Origin: Clostridiales bacterium
GTDB taxonomy: Bacteria > Bacillota > Clostridia > Oscillospirales > QAMX01
Direction of reading: 5' to 3'
Assembly (NCBI GenBank): GCA_003149835.1
Contig: QAMX01000132.1
Span: 1-14,092 of the forward strand
DNA length: 14,092 nt
Of the stretch, positions 1-7,436 are shown in pieces. Within the stretch, counting starts at the first letter, position 1. Each line of letters begins with the position of its first letter. The notes below the pieces were generated by a model. The model worked only from the letters and a program-made list of their open reading frames with translations. It did not search any database and was not told the origin of the DNA. Made by a program: the position numbers and the translations under genes.

Positions 1-309
1 CCGGAACAGTATATGACCTTTCTGCTGCGCGCGCTCGGCTATACCGACAGCGGCGACAACCCAGACTTTCACTACAAAAACGCCATTTCTGCGGCGGTCA
101 GTTTCGGGATTATCTCTCAAAACGAGGCGCAGATGCTGACCAGCACTCCCCTGTACCGCGACAAGCTCGCATACATCTCTTACTACGGGCTATTCGCCCA
201 TATGAAGGGAACCTCGACAAGGCTGCTGGACTATCTGATCGAAAAAGGCGCGGTCGATTACAACACGGCGCAACTGGCGATTTTAAGCGTCACGAGAACA
301 AGACCATAA
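1..309 (+). CDS. C-terminal end of a probable S-layer-homology (SLH) domain protein, 5' truncated
   Basis: The reading frame is open from the first base of the window to a TAA at 307-309, so this is the 3' part of a longer gene and the ATG at 13 is probably internal. The visible 102 residues resemble the paired SLH-like modules at the ends of many clostridial surface proteins: a segment like 'MTFLLRALGYTD', then 'AISAAVSFGIIS', then 'YRDKLAYISYYGL', ending with 'LLDYLIEKGAV'. In that family such modules anchor proteins to the cell wall or are appended to secreted enzymes. No signal peptide or catalytic domain is visible because the front is missing, so the full protein's role cannot be given. 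A terminator follows within five bases. The assignment rests on pattern memory of short motifs and could be a more distant SLH-like fold. Confidence 0.55.
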   Translation, partial: PEQYMTFLLRALGYTDSGDNPDFHYKNAISAAVSFGIISQNEAQMLTSTPLYRDKLAYISYYGLFAHMKGTSTRLLDYLIEKGAVDYNTAQLAILSVTRTRP

Positions 310-313
310 CCGT

Positions 314-351
314 CCGGCTGTTTCGAGCCCCGCTCGGAGCAGCCGGTTTTT
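314..351 (+). terminator. Rho-independent terminator after the SLH-type gene
   Basis: CCGGCTG (314-320) pairs with CAGCCGG (340-346). Inside it CGAGC (324-328) pairs with GCTCG (332-336), and five T residues follow at 347-351. It sits directly after the stop codon of the truncated first gene and separates that gene from the M16 peptidase. Confidence 0.75.
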
Positions 352-603
352 ACAGCGCGACAGAACAGTTTCGGCCGTCTCTCGCCGGCGCCGACGCGCA
401 GAACGCCGAGAAGGGCTCCGCCGGTTTTGAAACGAGCGGCGCGTCCGGTTTTCACCGGCTTTTCCGGATAAAAGCCGCGGATACAAATATTTTTTTCATC
501 ATCGAGGCATACTCATAGAAAACGGGGCTTTGCGCCCAAGCAAACAAACAGCGATATCCGCGGTCGGCCCCACGGCCGGGCCCGCGGCAGGAAACGAGGA
601 TCT
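352..603 (+). other. Intergenic region before the M16 peptidase gene
   Basis: About 250 bases without a convincing gene. It contains an AT-rich patch (481-500) with a run of seven T residues inside a GC-rich surround, and several short CCGG repeats around 421-467 that could form small hairpins. No -35/-10 pair with good spacing stands out, although the promoter for the following gene should lie here because a terminator lies just upstream. The ribosome binding site for the next gene is GAGG at 596-599, four bases before its ATG, which is rather close. Confidence 0.5.
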
Positions 604-1866
604 ATGTACAACATCGAAACGCTTCCGAACGGCGTCAGAATCATTTCCGAACAGAATCCGAACGTGCGCAGCGTCTCTCTGGGCGTCTGGATCGCCAGCG
701 GCACACGGCAGGAGCCGCCTGATCAGAACGGGGCCTCGCATTTTATCGAGCATATGCTCTTCAAAGGCACGGAGCGCATGAACGCCGCTGAGCTGGCCGA
801 CAGCATGGACGCGCTCGGCGGCGAAATAAACGCCTTTACAACCAAAGAATGCACCTGCTTCTACGGCCGTGTGCTCGATGAAAAGCTGCGGGTATTTGCG
901 GATTTGCTCGCGGACATGCTCTTTCACAGCCGCTTTGACGAAACCTGCGTCGAGACGGAGCGCGGCGTCATCTTTGAGGAGATCGGCATGTGCGACGACA
1001 ATCCCGACGATTTGGCGGTGGAAAAGCTGATGCTCGGCGTGTTCGCCGGTACGCCGCTGGGCTATCCGATTCTCGGTACGAAGGAGTCGCTGCGGCCGAT
1101 GACCGGCCGCGCCCTGCTCGACTATAAAAACGCGCATTATACCGGAGACGCCGTTGTCGTCGCCGTCTCCGGCCATTTCAGCGGCGACGATCTGGCGTAT
1201 ATCAGCCGCGTGTTGGGCGCTTTCCCGGCCGGAGAGCGCGTCAGAAGCGCGGAATGCGCCTACCGCCCGGCCTTTTCATGCGTGGAAAAGGCGACGGAGC
1301 AGAACCATATCGTCGTCGGCTTTCCCGCCCTCTCCTATCTCTCCGAACAGCGCTACGCGCTCCAAATTCTCAATAACGTCATCGGCGGCAACATGTCCTC
1401 GCGCCTGTTCCAGCGCGTGCGCGAGCAGCTCGGCCTGTGTTACTCGGTCAACTCTTTTCTCGCCACGCACGCCGACTGCGGCGTGCTCAGCATTTACATC
1501 GGGACGGGCGCGGACAGCGAGCGCAAAGCGCTTACGGAGATCGGGCGCGTGCTGGCGGAAATCGCGGCCAACGGCGTCACCGACGCGGAGCTCGCCAAGG
1601 TGCGCGACAGCATCCGCTCCGGCCTGCTCATGGCGCTTGAATCGACCTCGGCGCGCATGAATCATATGGGCAAAGGGCTGCTGCTACAACACGCCGTCGC
1701 CACCCCGGACGAGGTCGCCGCGCGCTATCTCGCCGTGCGCCGCGAGGAGGTCGCCGATCTCGCGCGCTCCCTGCTCAACCCCGACGCGCTCTCCGTCTCC
1801 GCCGTCACCAGAAAGGGCCGGGCCGACCGCTACGCCCAGTGGCTTCTCGACGGCCTCCGCCCCTGA
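604..1866 (+). CDS. M16-family zinc peptidase (processing-peptidase-like)
   Basis: A 420-residue protein of the M16 (pitrilysin/insulinase) clan, subfamily M16B type, typical in length for the single-chain bacterial homologues of mitochondrial processing peptidase. The inverted zinc motif HxxEH is at residues 46-50 (HFIEH) inside 'ASHFIEHMLFKGT', and the third zinc ligand is expected in 'VIFEEI' (Glu125/126), about 75 residues on. The second, non-catalytic half carries the conserved 'GGNMSSRLFQ' segment (261-270) and the Arg/Tyr pair region 'REQLGLCYSV' (273-282). No signal peptide is seen, so it is probably cytoplasmic, where relatives degrade peptides or process small precursors. The N-terminus 'IETLPNGVRIISE' aligns with the usual family start, supporting the ATG at 604. 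It appears to be a single-gene unit; a weak terminator follows. The exact substrate cannot be told. Confidence 0.93.
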   Translation: MYNIETLPNGVRIISEQNPNVRSVSLGVWIASGTRQEPPDQNGASHFIEHMLFKGTERMNAAELADSMDALGGEINAFTTKECTCFYGRVLDEKLRVFADLLADMLFHSRFDETCVETERGVIFEEIGMCDDNPDDLAVEKLMLGVFAGTPLGYPILGTKESLRPMTGRALLDYKNAHYTGDAVVVAVSGHFSGDDLAYISRVLGAFPAGERVRSAECAYRPAFSCVEKATEQNHIVVGFPALSYLSEQRYALQILNNVIGGNMSSRLFQRVREQLGLCYSVNSFLATHADCGVLSIYIGTGADSERKALTEIGRVLAEIAANGVTDAELAKVRDSIRSGLLMALESTSARMNHMGKGLLLQHAVATPDEVAARYLAVRREEVADLARSLLNPDALSVSAVTRKGRADRYAQWLLDGLRP

Positions 1867-1880
1867 GAACCCCGGCAGAC

Positions 1881-1906
1881 CGCTGTTTCCGGCGCGGCGT
1901 TTTTTT
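1881..1906 (+). terminator. Possible weak terminator after the M16 peptidase gene
   Basis: CGCTG (1881-1885) can pair with CGGCG (1895-1899), including one G-T wobble, followed by seven T residues at 1900-1906. The T tract is good but the stem is only five base pairs, so this is tentative. Confidence 0.4.
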
Positions 1907-1944
1907 CCGCTGCGCGCGGTACATAGATATTTGCGCTCAGGGAC

Positions 1945-1973
1945 TTGCGAAACGGAGGAAAATATAGTACAAT
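1945..1973 (+). promoter_or_regulatory. Sigma-A-type promoter for the Asp23-fakA operon
   Basis: TTGCGA (1945-1950) and TACAAT (1968-1973) are separated by exactly 17 bases. The -10 matches the consensus at five of six positions and the -35 at four. An overlapping TATAAT at 1973-1978 would be 22 bases from the -35, so it is less likely to be the element used. Transcription would begin near 1980, leaving a leader of roughly 185 bases before the Asp23 gene. Confidence 0.65.
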
Positions 1974-1979
1974 ATAATG

Positions 1980-2166
1980 AGTTGAGAGATCATCGACGGG
2001 CCGGCGGGCGCATTCCCTGCAAAGCGGTTGGTTTCGTTTTCCGCCCGGCCCTCAGGCAACCATACAGCGCCATGCCGCCGGGCGCCCCGCACGGGACGCG
2101 GAGGGGCGGCTTTATGATAATGACTCTGTTCATTCGGCGGACGAAACGACGACAGGAGGTATATGG
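1980..2166 (+). promoter_or_regulatory. Long structured 5' leader upstream of the Asp23 gene
   Basis: Two GC-rich hairpins can be drawn in this untranslated stretch. The first joins 1998-2010 with 2042-2051 (ten pairs with a three-base bulge). The second joins GCCGCC (2074-2079) with GGCGGC (2105-2110) and holds an inner stem GCG-x-CCC (2082-2088) with GGG-x-CGC (2093-2099). The second stem overlaps the GGAGG at 2100-2104 that could serve a short upstream frame, and only TTT follows it, so it is a poor terminator. I recognise no known riboswitch class here. Regulation by this leader is an inference from its length and pairing. Confidence 0.4.
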
Positions 2167-2170
2167 ATGA
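2114..2170 (+). CDS. Possible 18-residue upstream open reading frame overlapping the Asp23 start
   Basis: ATG at 2114 is preceded by GGAGG (2100-2104, nine bases away). It opens a frame of 18 codons, rich in Arg/Lys toward its end ('FIRRTKRRQEVYG'), whose TGA (2168-2170) overlaps the ATG of the Asp23 gene (2167-2169). This is the arrangement expected for translational coupling. However, the Asp23 gene has its own strong AGGAGG at 2154-2159, so coupling is not needed. Short frames arise easily by chance, so this is only a candidate. Confidence 0.25.
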   Translation: MIMTLFIRRTKRRQEVYG

Positions 2171-2517
2171 AAATCATCACCAAAAAAGGCTGTATTACGA
2201 TTTCGGAAAAAATCATCGCGCTGATCAGCGGCTATGCGGCGCTGAACTGCTTCGGCGTGAAAGGCATGACGGTCAGAGGCTTCTCCGACGAGCTGATCCT
2301 GCTACTCAAAGGGGAAAATTTTCACAAGGGCGTTAAAGTGCGCACGCGCGGTTCCAGCGTCTTTATCGAGCTGCATATCGCCGTCCAGCACGGCATGAAT
2401 ATGAGCGCGATCGCTAAGTCGATCATGAACGAAGTGAAATACGTCGTGGAACGCCAGACGGGCATCCGGGTCAGCGGCGTAGACGTCAATATCGATTCGA
2501 TTATTCTCGCCGACTGA
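2167..2517 (+). CDS. Asp23/Gls24 family envelope stress protein (YloU-like)
   Basis: A 116-residue protein matching the Asp23/Gls24 (DUF322) family, the YloU relative that stands just before fakA/yloV in many Firmicutes. Family members are abundant small proteins found near the membrane and linked to alkaline or envelope stress; the molecular role is not settled. Recognisable elements are an N-terminal 'GCITISEKIIALISGYAA', the 'FGVKGM' turn, and a C-terminal block with 'VKYVVERQTGIRV' and 'VDVNIDSIIL'. There is no signal peptide or membrane helix. The start is fixed by AGGAGG at 2154-2159, seven bases upstream; the ATG at 2163 is in another frame. fakA follows after 42 bases with no terminator between, so the two are very likely co-transcribed from the promoter at 1945-1973. 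Confidence 0.9.
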   Translation: MKIITKKGCITISEKIIALISGYAALNCFGVKGMTVRGFSDELILLLKGENFHKGVKVRTRGSSVFIELHIAVQHGMNMSAIAKSIMNEVKYVVERQTGIRVSGVDVNIDSIILAD

Positions 2518-2559
2518 GAGGTCAAGCGGACAATCTTGTGATTTGGGAGTTGGATTACC

Positions 2560-4203
2560 TTGAAAAACGTTATCAACGGCAACGATTATAAAAATATGCT
2601 GAACAATGCGGCGGCCGTTGTCGAAAATCAGAAGCAGGCGCTCAACGATTTGAACGTGTTTCCCGTCCCCGACGGCGACACGGGGACGAATATGTCGATG
2701 ACGATCAACCACGCCGTCAAGGATCTTGCCGGCTTTGAAAACAGCCTCCTCGGAAAAACGGCGGAAAAAACGGCGATGTCTCTGACGCGCGGCTCCCATG
2801 GGAATTCCGGCGTCATCACCTCCCTGCTGTTCGGCGGCATCGCCAAGTACTTAAAGGAACTCGACGAAGCGACGGCGCCGCAGTTTGCGGCGGCCATGAA
2901 AAACGGCGTCGATATGGCGTACAGCGTCGTCAACAAGCCCGCCGAGGGGACGATTCTGACTGTGGCGCGCAAAAGCGCCGAGGCGGCCGCCGCGCACGCC
3001 GCTTCCGGCGATTTCGACGCCATGCTCGAAGCGACGCTCGCGGCCGCCTATGAAGCGCTCGCAGAGACGCCGACCCAGAACCCCGTGCTCGCCAAGGCGG
3101 GCGTGGTCGACGCCGGCGGAAAGGGCTACTGCTTTATTTTGGAGGGGATGCTCGCGGCGATCCGCGGCATAACCGTTACGCGCGACAACCCCGAAGCGAT
3201 CGCCGCCGTCACTAAGAACGCCGCCAACTTTGCCGATTACAAAACCGAGGATATCCGCTTCGGTTACTGTACCGAGCTGATCGTGATCCGCAGCGCGGCC
3301 AAAGCCGACCCCGCGCCGCTCAGATCGTTTCTGGATGCCCGCGGCGACAGCCTCGTGCTCGTCGCCGACGACGAAATCATCAAGATCCACGTCCACACCA
3401 ATCATCCCGGCCAGGTGCTCGAAGAGTGTCTGAAATACGGCGCGCTGACGACGATTAAAATCGAGAACATGCGCGAGCAGCACACGGAAAAACTGTCGCT
3501 CGACGAAGAAACGGCTGCGGCCGAAACCATCGCCGCCCCGGAAAAGAAATACGGCTTTGTCTCCGTCGCGGCCGGCGAAGGAATCAAAGAGGTTTTTACG
3601 GATCTCGGCGTCGACAATGTCGTCGAGGGCGGGCAGACCATGAACCCCTCCACCGAGGACATTCTGCGCCTCATCAACCGAACGCCCTCCGAGGTCGTTT
3701 TCGTATTGCCGAACAACAAAAACATCATCCTCGCCGCCGAGCAGACCGTGGAGCTGACCGACAAGCGCGTGATCGTTTTGCCCACGCGCACGATTCCGGA
3801 GGGAATTACGGCGATGCTCGCCTTTGACCCCGAGGAAACGCCGGAGAAAAACGCCGAGCTGATGGCGTCGGGACTGCCCAACGTCCGCACCGGCCACATC
3901 ACCTATGCGGCGCGCGACTCGGTGTTCGACGACGTCAGCATTCAGGAGGGCGATTATCTGGCGCTCGCAGGCGGCAAGCTGTGCGACACCGATTCGTCTC
4001 TCGCCGCGGTCACTGAAAAGCTGGCCGACGGCCTCGCCCTCGCCGACGCCGAGTTCGTGACCATCTTCTGCGGCGCCGACGCCTCTCAGGCCGACCGCGA
4101 CACGGTTTCGGAGATTTTCACGAAAAAGGCCGGCCAGCGCACCGAATTCAACATCCTCGACGGCGGCCAACCCGTCTACTATTTCATCATCGGCGTCGAA
4201 TAA
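2560..4203 (+). CDS. fakA: Fatty acid kinase ATP-binding subunit FakA (DhaL/DAK2 domain, YloV)
   Basis: A 547-residue protein with the full FakA/YloV layout: an N-terminal DhaL (DAK2) kinase domain (about 5-205), a middle domain (about 230-320) and a C-terminal domain (about 330-547). FakA phosphorylates fatty acids held by a FakB (DegV-type) partner, making acyl-phosphate for PlsX/PlsY phospholipid synthesis. The Mg-ATP motif DGDTGTN is at 38-44 in 'NVFPVPDGDTGTN', followed by 'GNSGVI' (81-86) and 'VVDAGGKGY' (183-191). The middle domain keeps 'FGYCTE' (Cys238) and 'HVHTNHPGQ' (His278, His280), residues that bind zinc in the staphylococcal enzyme as I recall it. The start is TTG, preceded by GGGAG (2545-2549); no other start is available because a TGA lies at 2539-2541. 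No fakB or plsX is in the window. A strong terminator follows. Confidence 0.93.
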   Translation: MKNVINGNDYKNMLNNAAAVVENQKQALNDLNVFPVPDGDTGTNMSMTINHAVKDLAGFENSLLGKTAEKTAMSLTRGSHGNSGVITSLLFGGIAKYLKELDEATAPQFAAAMKNGVDMAYSVVNKPAEGTILTVARKSAEAAAAHAASGDFDAMLEATLAAAYEALAETPTQNPVLAKAGVVDAGGKGYCFILEGMLAAIRGITVTRDNPEAIAAVTKNAANFADYKTEDIRFGYCTELIVIRSAAKADPAPLRSFLDARGDSLVLVADDEIIKIHVHTNHPGQVLEECLKYGALTTIKIENMREQHTEKLSLDEETAAAETIAAPEKKYGFVSVAAGEGIKEVFTDLGVDNVVEGGQTMNPSTEDILRLINRTPSEVVFVLPNNKNIILAAEQTVELTDKRVIVLPTRTIPEGITAMLAFDPEETPEKNAELMASGLPNVRTGHITYAARDSVFDDVSIQEGDYLALAGGKLCDTDSSLAAVTEKLADGLALADAEFVTIFCGADASQADRDTVSEIFTKKAGQRTEFNILDGGQPVYYFIIGVE

Positions 4204-4216
4204 CGTTGAGCCGAAC

Positions 4217-4264
4217 CAAACCGCCGTTCCGCCGGTGTCATGCCCGCGGCCGGCGGTTTGTTTT
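4217..4264 (+). terminator. Rho-independent terminator after fakA
   Basis: CAAACCGCCG (4217-4226) and CGGCGGTTTG (4251-4260) form a perfect ten-base-pair stem with a smaller CCGC/GCGG pairing in the loop, followed by TTTT at 4261-4264. It closes the Asp23-fakA unit and isolates it from the inserted ATPase gene. Confidence 0.8.
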
Positions 4265-4360
4265 CACTGGGGCGGTTCCGTTTCAGCTCCGTCCGCTTTT
4301 GCTCCGCCGTCTGATGAATCCGGCAGAAAGGTTTTCAGAAAGAGGGGTGGGTCTTGAAAG

Positions 4361-5218
4361 ATGATCTACCTGACGCAGTTTCTATTCCCCGATGAAGCTA
4401 TGGAGACGGACTTTCTCTGGAAGGTGGGAAACACCTGCGCATATTATCCATTCAGGGTATTGTCGGCGCACGGCCTCGAACGGATTGATTTTGAACCCAT
4501 CACCATTTTATACGGAGGAAACGGTTCGGGCAAGTCGACGGCGTTAAACGTCATCGCCGACAAAACAGAAGCCGCTCGCGAGTCCATATACAATCAGTCC
4601 GCTTTCTATCCGGACTATGTAAAGATGTGCAGAATACCGATGTTAGACAAACTCCCTGAAAACAGCAAAATGATCACCAGCGACGACGTATTCGATTACA
4701 TGCTGAATATCCGCAGCTTAAACGAAGGGATTCGGGAAAAAAGAAAAGACGTCATGAAAGAATACTTAGACGCCAAATATTCGCAGTTTCAAATGAAATC
4801 CATGGCCGACTATGACCGGTTAAAAAAAGTCAATCAAGCGCGGAGTAAAACGCAGTCGAAGTTTGTTCGCAGTGAAGTCATGGAGCAGGTTCATGAATAT
4901 TCCAACGGGGAAAGCGCCTTCCGATACTTTATTGAAAAAATCGACGGAGAGGGCTTCTATATTCTGGATGAGCCTGAAAACAGCCTCGACCCTAAGCACC
5001 AGTTGGATTTAAAGAGCTTTATTGAGGATTCCGCCCGTTTTTTCGGATGTCAGTTTCTGATATCCACGCACTCGCCGTTCCTTCTCTCTATGAAAGGCGC
5101 AAAGATCTATAACCTCGACGAAAAGCCCGCAGCGGTCAGAAAATGGACGGAACTGGAAAACGTGCGGATCTACTATGACTTTTTCCAAACCAACCGCGGG
5201 GATTTCTCTGAATTTTGA
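4361..5218 (+). CDS. Compact stand-alone ABC-type (AAA) ATPase of unknown function
   Basis: A 285-residue ATPase with all ABC/SMC-type motifs in one short chain: Walker A GGNGSGKST (52-60), signature-like 'YSNGESAF' (180-187), Walker B 'FYILDEPENSL' (199-209) and the switch histidine in 'STHSPF' (His237). The region 100-175 between Walker A and signature is helical and charged but too short for an SMC or Rad50 coiled coil, and no TOPRIM or nuclease domain follows. Similar small ATPases, annotated only as AAA family, occur in gut clostridia; their function is unknown to me. Base composition differs from the neighbours: hand counts give 27 of 60 GC at 4681-4740 and 20 of 60 at 4741-4800, against 45 of 60 at 3061-3120 in fakA, and Leu TTA codons are frequent. 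This suggests recent acquisition. The start follows GAGGGG (4342-4347) at a long 13 bases, but an upstream in-frame TGA (4355-4357) excludes an earlier start. Confidence 0.8.
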   Translation: MIYLTQFLFPDEAMETDFLWKVGNTCAYYPFRVLSAHGLERIDFEPITILYGGNGSGKSTALNVIADKTEAARESIYNQSAFYPDYVKMCRIPMLDKLPENSKMITSDDVFDYMLNIRSLNEGIREKRKDVMKEYLDAKYSQFQMKSMADYDRLKKVNQARSKTQSKFVRSEVMEQVHEYSNGESAFRYFIEKIDGEGFYILDEPENSLDPKHQLDLKSFIEDSARFFGCQFLISTHSPFLLSMKGAKIYNLDEKPAAVRKWTELENVRIYYDFFQTNRGDFSEF

Positions 5219-5304
5219 CGACTGCCCCGCGATTGACAGCGCGCACGGAGCGCGCGCCGCGGTGAGACGAACCGCAGACAGCAATGAAAAAGGAGGTTTT
5301 TTTC

Positions 5305-7368
5305 ATGGCCGCCCCTATCGGGCCGGACGACAACGTCGTCTCTCTTAAAGGCGTCGGCGAAAAGCAGGCCGCCGCGTTTCTGCGCCTCGGCGTCAGAACG
5401 GTCGGCGAGCTGCTGCGGCTGTACCCGCGCGCCTATGAGGACCGGCGGCGGCTGTATACGATTCGGGAGCTGATCCCCGGCGAGCCGTGCCGCTTTGTCG
5501 CAATGATCGCCGAGGAGCCGACGTTTGCGCGGCTGAAAAACAACCTGACGATCTTAAAGGTCAAGGCCGTCGACGAGACCGGCTCGATCCGCCTGACCTT
5601 TTTCAATATGCCGTATATGCGGAACCTGTTTCACACCGGTCAAGCCTATCAGTTTTACGGCCGCGTTGCAAACGAGGGCTTCGGCCTGACGATGGCGTCG
5701 CCGGAGTTTGAGCGCGTCTCCGGCGACGAAGCGCCGCAGGGGGCGATTCTCCCCGTATACCCGCTCACCGCGGGGCTTTCGCGCAAGCAGGTGACCAACG
5801 CGGTGCGCGCCGCTCTGTCGGCCTGCGGCGAAACGCTGCCGGAGCTGCTGCCCGAATCCGTTCTCTCCGCGCACGCGCTGACGCGCGACCGCGATGCGCT
5901 CGAAAATATCCACTTTCCGGCGTCGGAGGAGGCGCTGAACGCCGCGCGGCGGAAGGTGATCTTTGAAGAGCTGTTCGTGCTGGCCGCGGGCTTATCCATG
6001 CTGAAAAACCGCCGCACCGGTTTGGCCGGAAAACGGTATGCCCCCTGCGATGACGCGCTTCTGCGCGCGCAGCTGCCGTTTGCGCTGACCGGCGCGCAGG
6101 AGCGCGTCATCGCCGAAGCGCTCGCCGACCTCCGCAGCGGCCGGCTGATGAACCGGCTCGTGCAGGGCGACGTCGGCAGCGGCAAGACGCTCGTCGGCGC
6201 GTTTGTAGCCTATCAGGTGATCGCAGGCGGCGATCAGGCCGCCTTAATGGCGCCGACGGAAATTTTAGCGTCGCAGCATTACGCGACGTTTGAACGGCTG
6301 TTTGAGCCGCTCGGTATCCGAACGGTGCTCATCACCGGCAAAATGCCGGCCGCGCAGCGCCGCGCGGCCGCTGCGGCCATCGCAGACGGAACGGCGCAGA
6401 TGGTCGTCGGAACGCACGCGGTGCTGTCGCAGGGCGTCGATTTTGCCGCGCTTGGGCTTGTCATCTGCGACGAGCAGCAGCGCTTCGGCGTCAAGCAGCG
6501 CGCGGCGCTGAGCGCCAAAGGCGACAACCCCCACATGCTCGTCATGAGCGCGACGCCGATCCCGCGCACGCTGGCGCTGATTCTCTACGGAGACCTCGAC
6601 CTCTCGATTATTGACGAGCTGCCGCCCGGGCGGCAGAAGATCGATACCTTTCTCGTCGACAACGGCCTGCGGCGTCGGCTCGAAGCCTTTGTCCGCAAGC
6701 AGACGGCGGAGGGCCATCAAAGCTATATCGTCTGCCCGCTCATCGACGAGACCGACGACGAGGAGATGAAATCCGTCGCCGCCTACGCCGATTCCATCGC
6801 CAAGGAGGTCTTCCCCGACCTGCGCGTCGCCTGCCTGCACGGGCGGATGAAGTCCGCCGAAAAAGACGCGGTGATGGCGGCGTTTGTCCGCGGCGAAACC
6901 GACGTGCTCGTTTCAACGACGGTCGTCGAGGTCGGCGTCGACAACCCAAACGCGACGCTGATGGTCGTCGAAAACGCCGAGCGCTTCGGCCTCAGCCAGC
7001 TTCACCAGCTCCGCGGCCGCGTCGGGCGCGGAGCCGCCAAGTCCTACTGTGTGCTCGTCTGCGGCAGCGGCGGCAAAAACGTAAAGGAGCGTCTGCAAAT
7101 TCTCTGCCGCTCAAACGACGGGTATGAAATCGCCCAGCGCGATTTGGAGCTCCGCGGCCCCGGCTCGTTTTTCGGCGAAGCGCAGCACGGTCTGCCCTCG
7201 CTGCGCATGGCCAGCCTGACGGCGGATATGCCGCTTTTACAGGAGGCGCAGCGTGCCGCCCATGCGCTGCTGGAAACGGACCCCGCGCTGTCGGAGCCCG
7301 AACACGCCGCGCTGCGCAGCCGCGTCTACGCGCTCTTCGACACCGAAGACGGCAACACCTTTAACTGA
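5305..7368 (+). CDS. recG: ATP-dependent DNA helicase RecG
   Basis: A 687-residue superfamily 2 helicase that regresses stalled replication forks and moves Holliday junctions. The wedge/OB domain is at the N-terminus (about 50-150, including 'GSIRLTFFNMPYM'). Helicase motif I QGDVGSGKT is at 287-295, motif II DEQQ at 389-392, motif III in 'MSATPIPRTLAL', motif V in 'TTVVEVGVDNPNA', and motif VI 'QLRGRVGRG' at 568-576. The C-terminal 'GPGSFFGEAQHGLP' is also RecG-like. Most RecG proteins I know carry DEQH at motif II, so Gln392 is a departure. I chose the ATG at 5305 because AGGAGG (5291-5296) is eight bases upstream; an in-frame ATG at 5284 would put that site inside the gene. No -10 box is seen upstream, so it may be co-transcribed with the preceding ATPase. 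The exporter genes follow after 68 bases. Confidence 0.96.
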   Translation: MAAPIGPDDNVVSLKGVGEKQAAAFLRLGVRTVGELLRLYPRAYEDRRRLYTIRELIPGEPCRFVAMIAEEPTFARLKNNLTILKVKAVDETGSIRLTFFNMPYMRNLFHTGQAYQFYGRVANEGFGLTMASPEFERVSGDEAPQGAILPVYPLTAGLSRKQVTNAVRAALSACGETLPELLPESVLSAHALTRDRDALENIHFPASEEALNAARRKVIFEELFVLAAGLSMLKNRRTGLAGKRYAPCDDALLRAQLPFALTGAQERVIAEALADLRSGRLMNRLVQGDVGSGKTLVGAFVAYQVIAGGDQAALMAPTEILASQHYATFERLFEPLGIRTVLITGKMPAAQRRAAAAAIADGTAQMVVGTHAVLSQGVDFAALGLVICDEQQRFGVKQRAALSAKGDNPHMLVMSATPIPRTLALILYGDLDLSIIDELPPGRQKIDTFLVDNGLRRRLEAFVRKQTAEGHQSYIVCPLIDETDDEEMKSVAAYADSIAKEVFPDLRVACLHGRMKSAEKDAVMAAFVRGETDVLVSTTVVEVGVDNPNATLMVVENAERFGLSQLHQLRGRVGRGAAKSYCVLVCGSGGKNVKERLQILCRSNDGYEIAQRDLELRGPGSFFGEAQHGLPSLRMASLTADMPLLQEAQRAAHALLETDPALSEPEHAALRSRVYALFDTEDGNTFN

Positions 7369-7436
7369 AACCCTGACGGATTCTACGGCGGAAACCATTA
7401 CGCCAAACGATTTGATGACTATGGAGGCGACACAAT

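Noticed and set aside
530..558. TTGCGC and GATATC as a promoter for the M16 peptidase gene
   Set aside because: Spacing is 17 bases but each hexamer matches only three of six consensus positions.
1931..2170. 79-codon open frame through the Asp23 leader
   Set aside because: Its non-ATG start lies upstream of the promoter and it crosses two stable hairpins. Its sequence looks like translated leader. Only its last 18 codons have a start with a ribosome binding site, listed separately.
2851..4170. Long open frame on the minus strand opposite fakA
   Set aside because: The + strand protein is a clear FakA. The antisense frame is Arg/Gly/Val/Asp-rich low-information sequence typical of a GC-rich shadow frame, with no recognisable domain.
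4361..5218. Solo ATPase as part of a two-gene defence system with recG
   Set aside because: recG is a complete housekeeping helicase with its own ribosome binding site and normal composition. Adjacency alone does not support a joint system.
5233..5238. Perfect TTGACA upstream of recG as a promoter
   Set aside because: Seventeen bases downstream the sequence is GCCGCG (5256-5261), and the spacer is a GC hairpin (5239-5255). No acceptable -10 box exists.
5284..5304. Earlier in-frame ATG for recG at 5284
   Set aside because: It would place the AGGAGG site inside the coding sequence and has no ribosome binding site of its own. The ATG at 5305 is correctly spaced.
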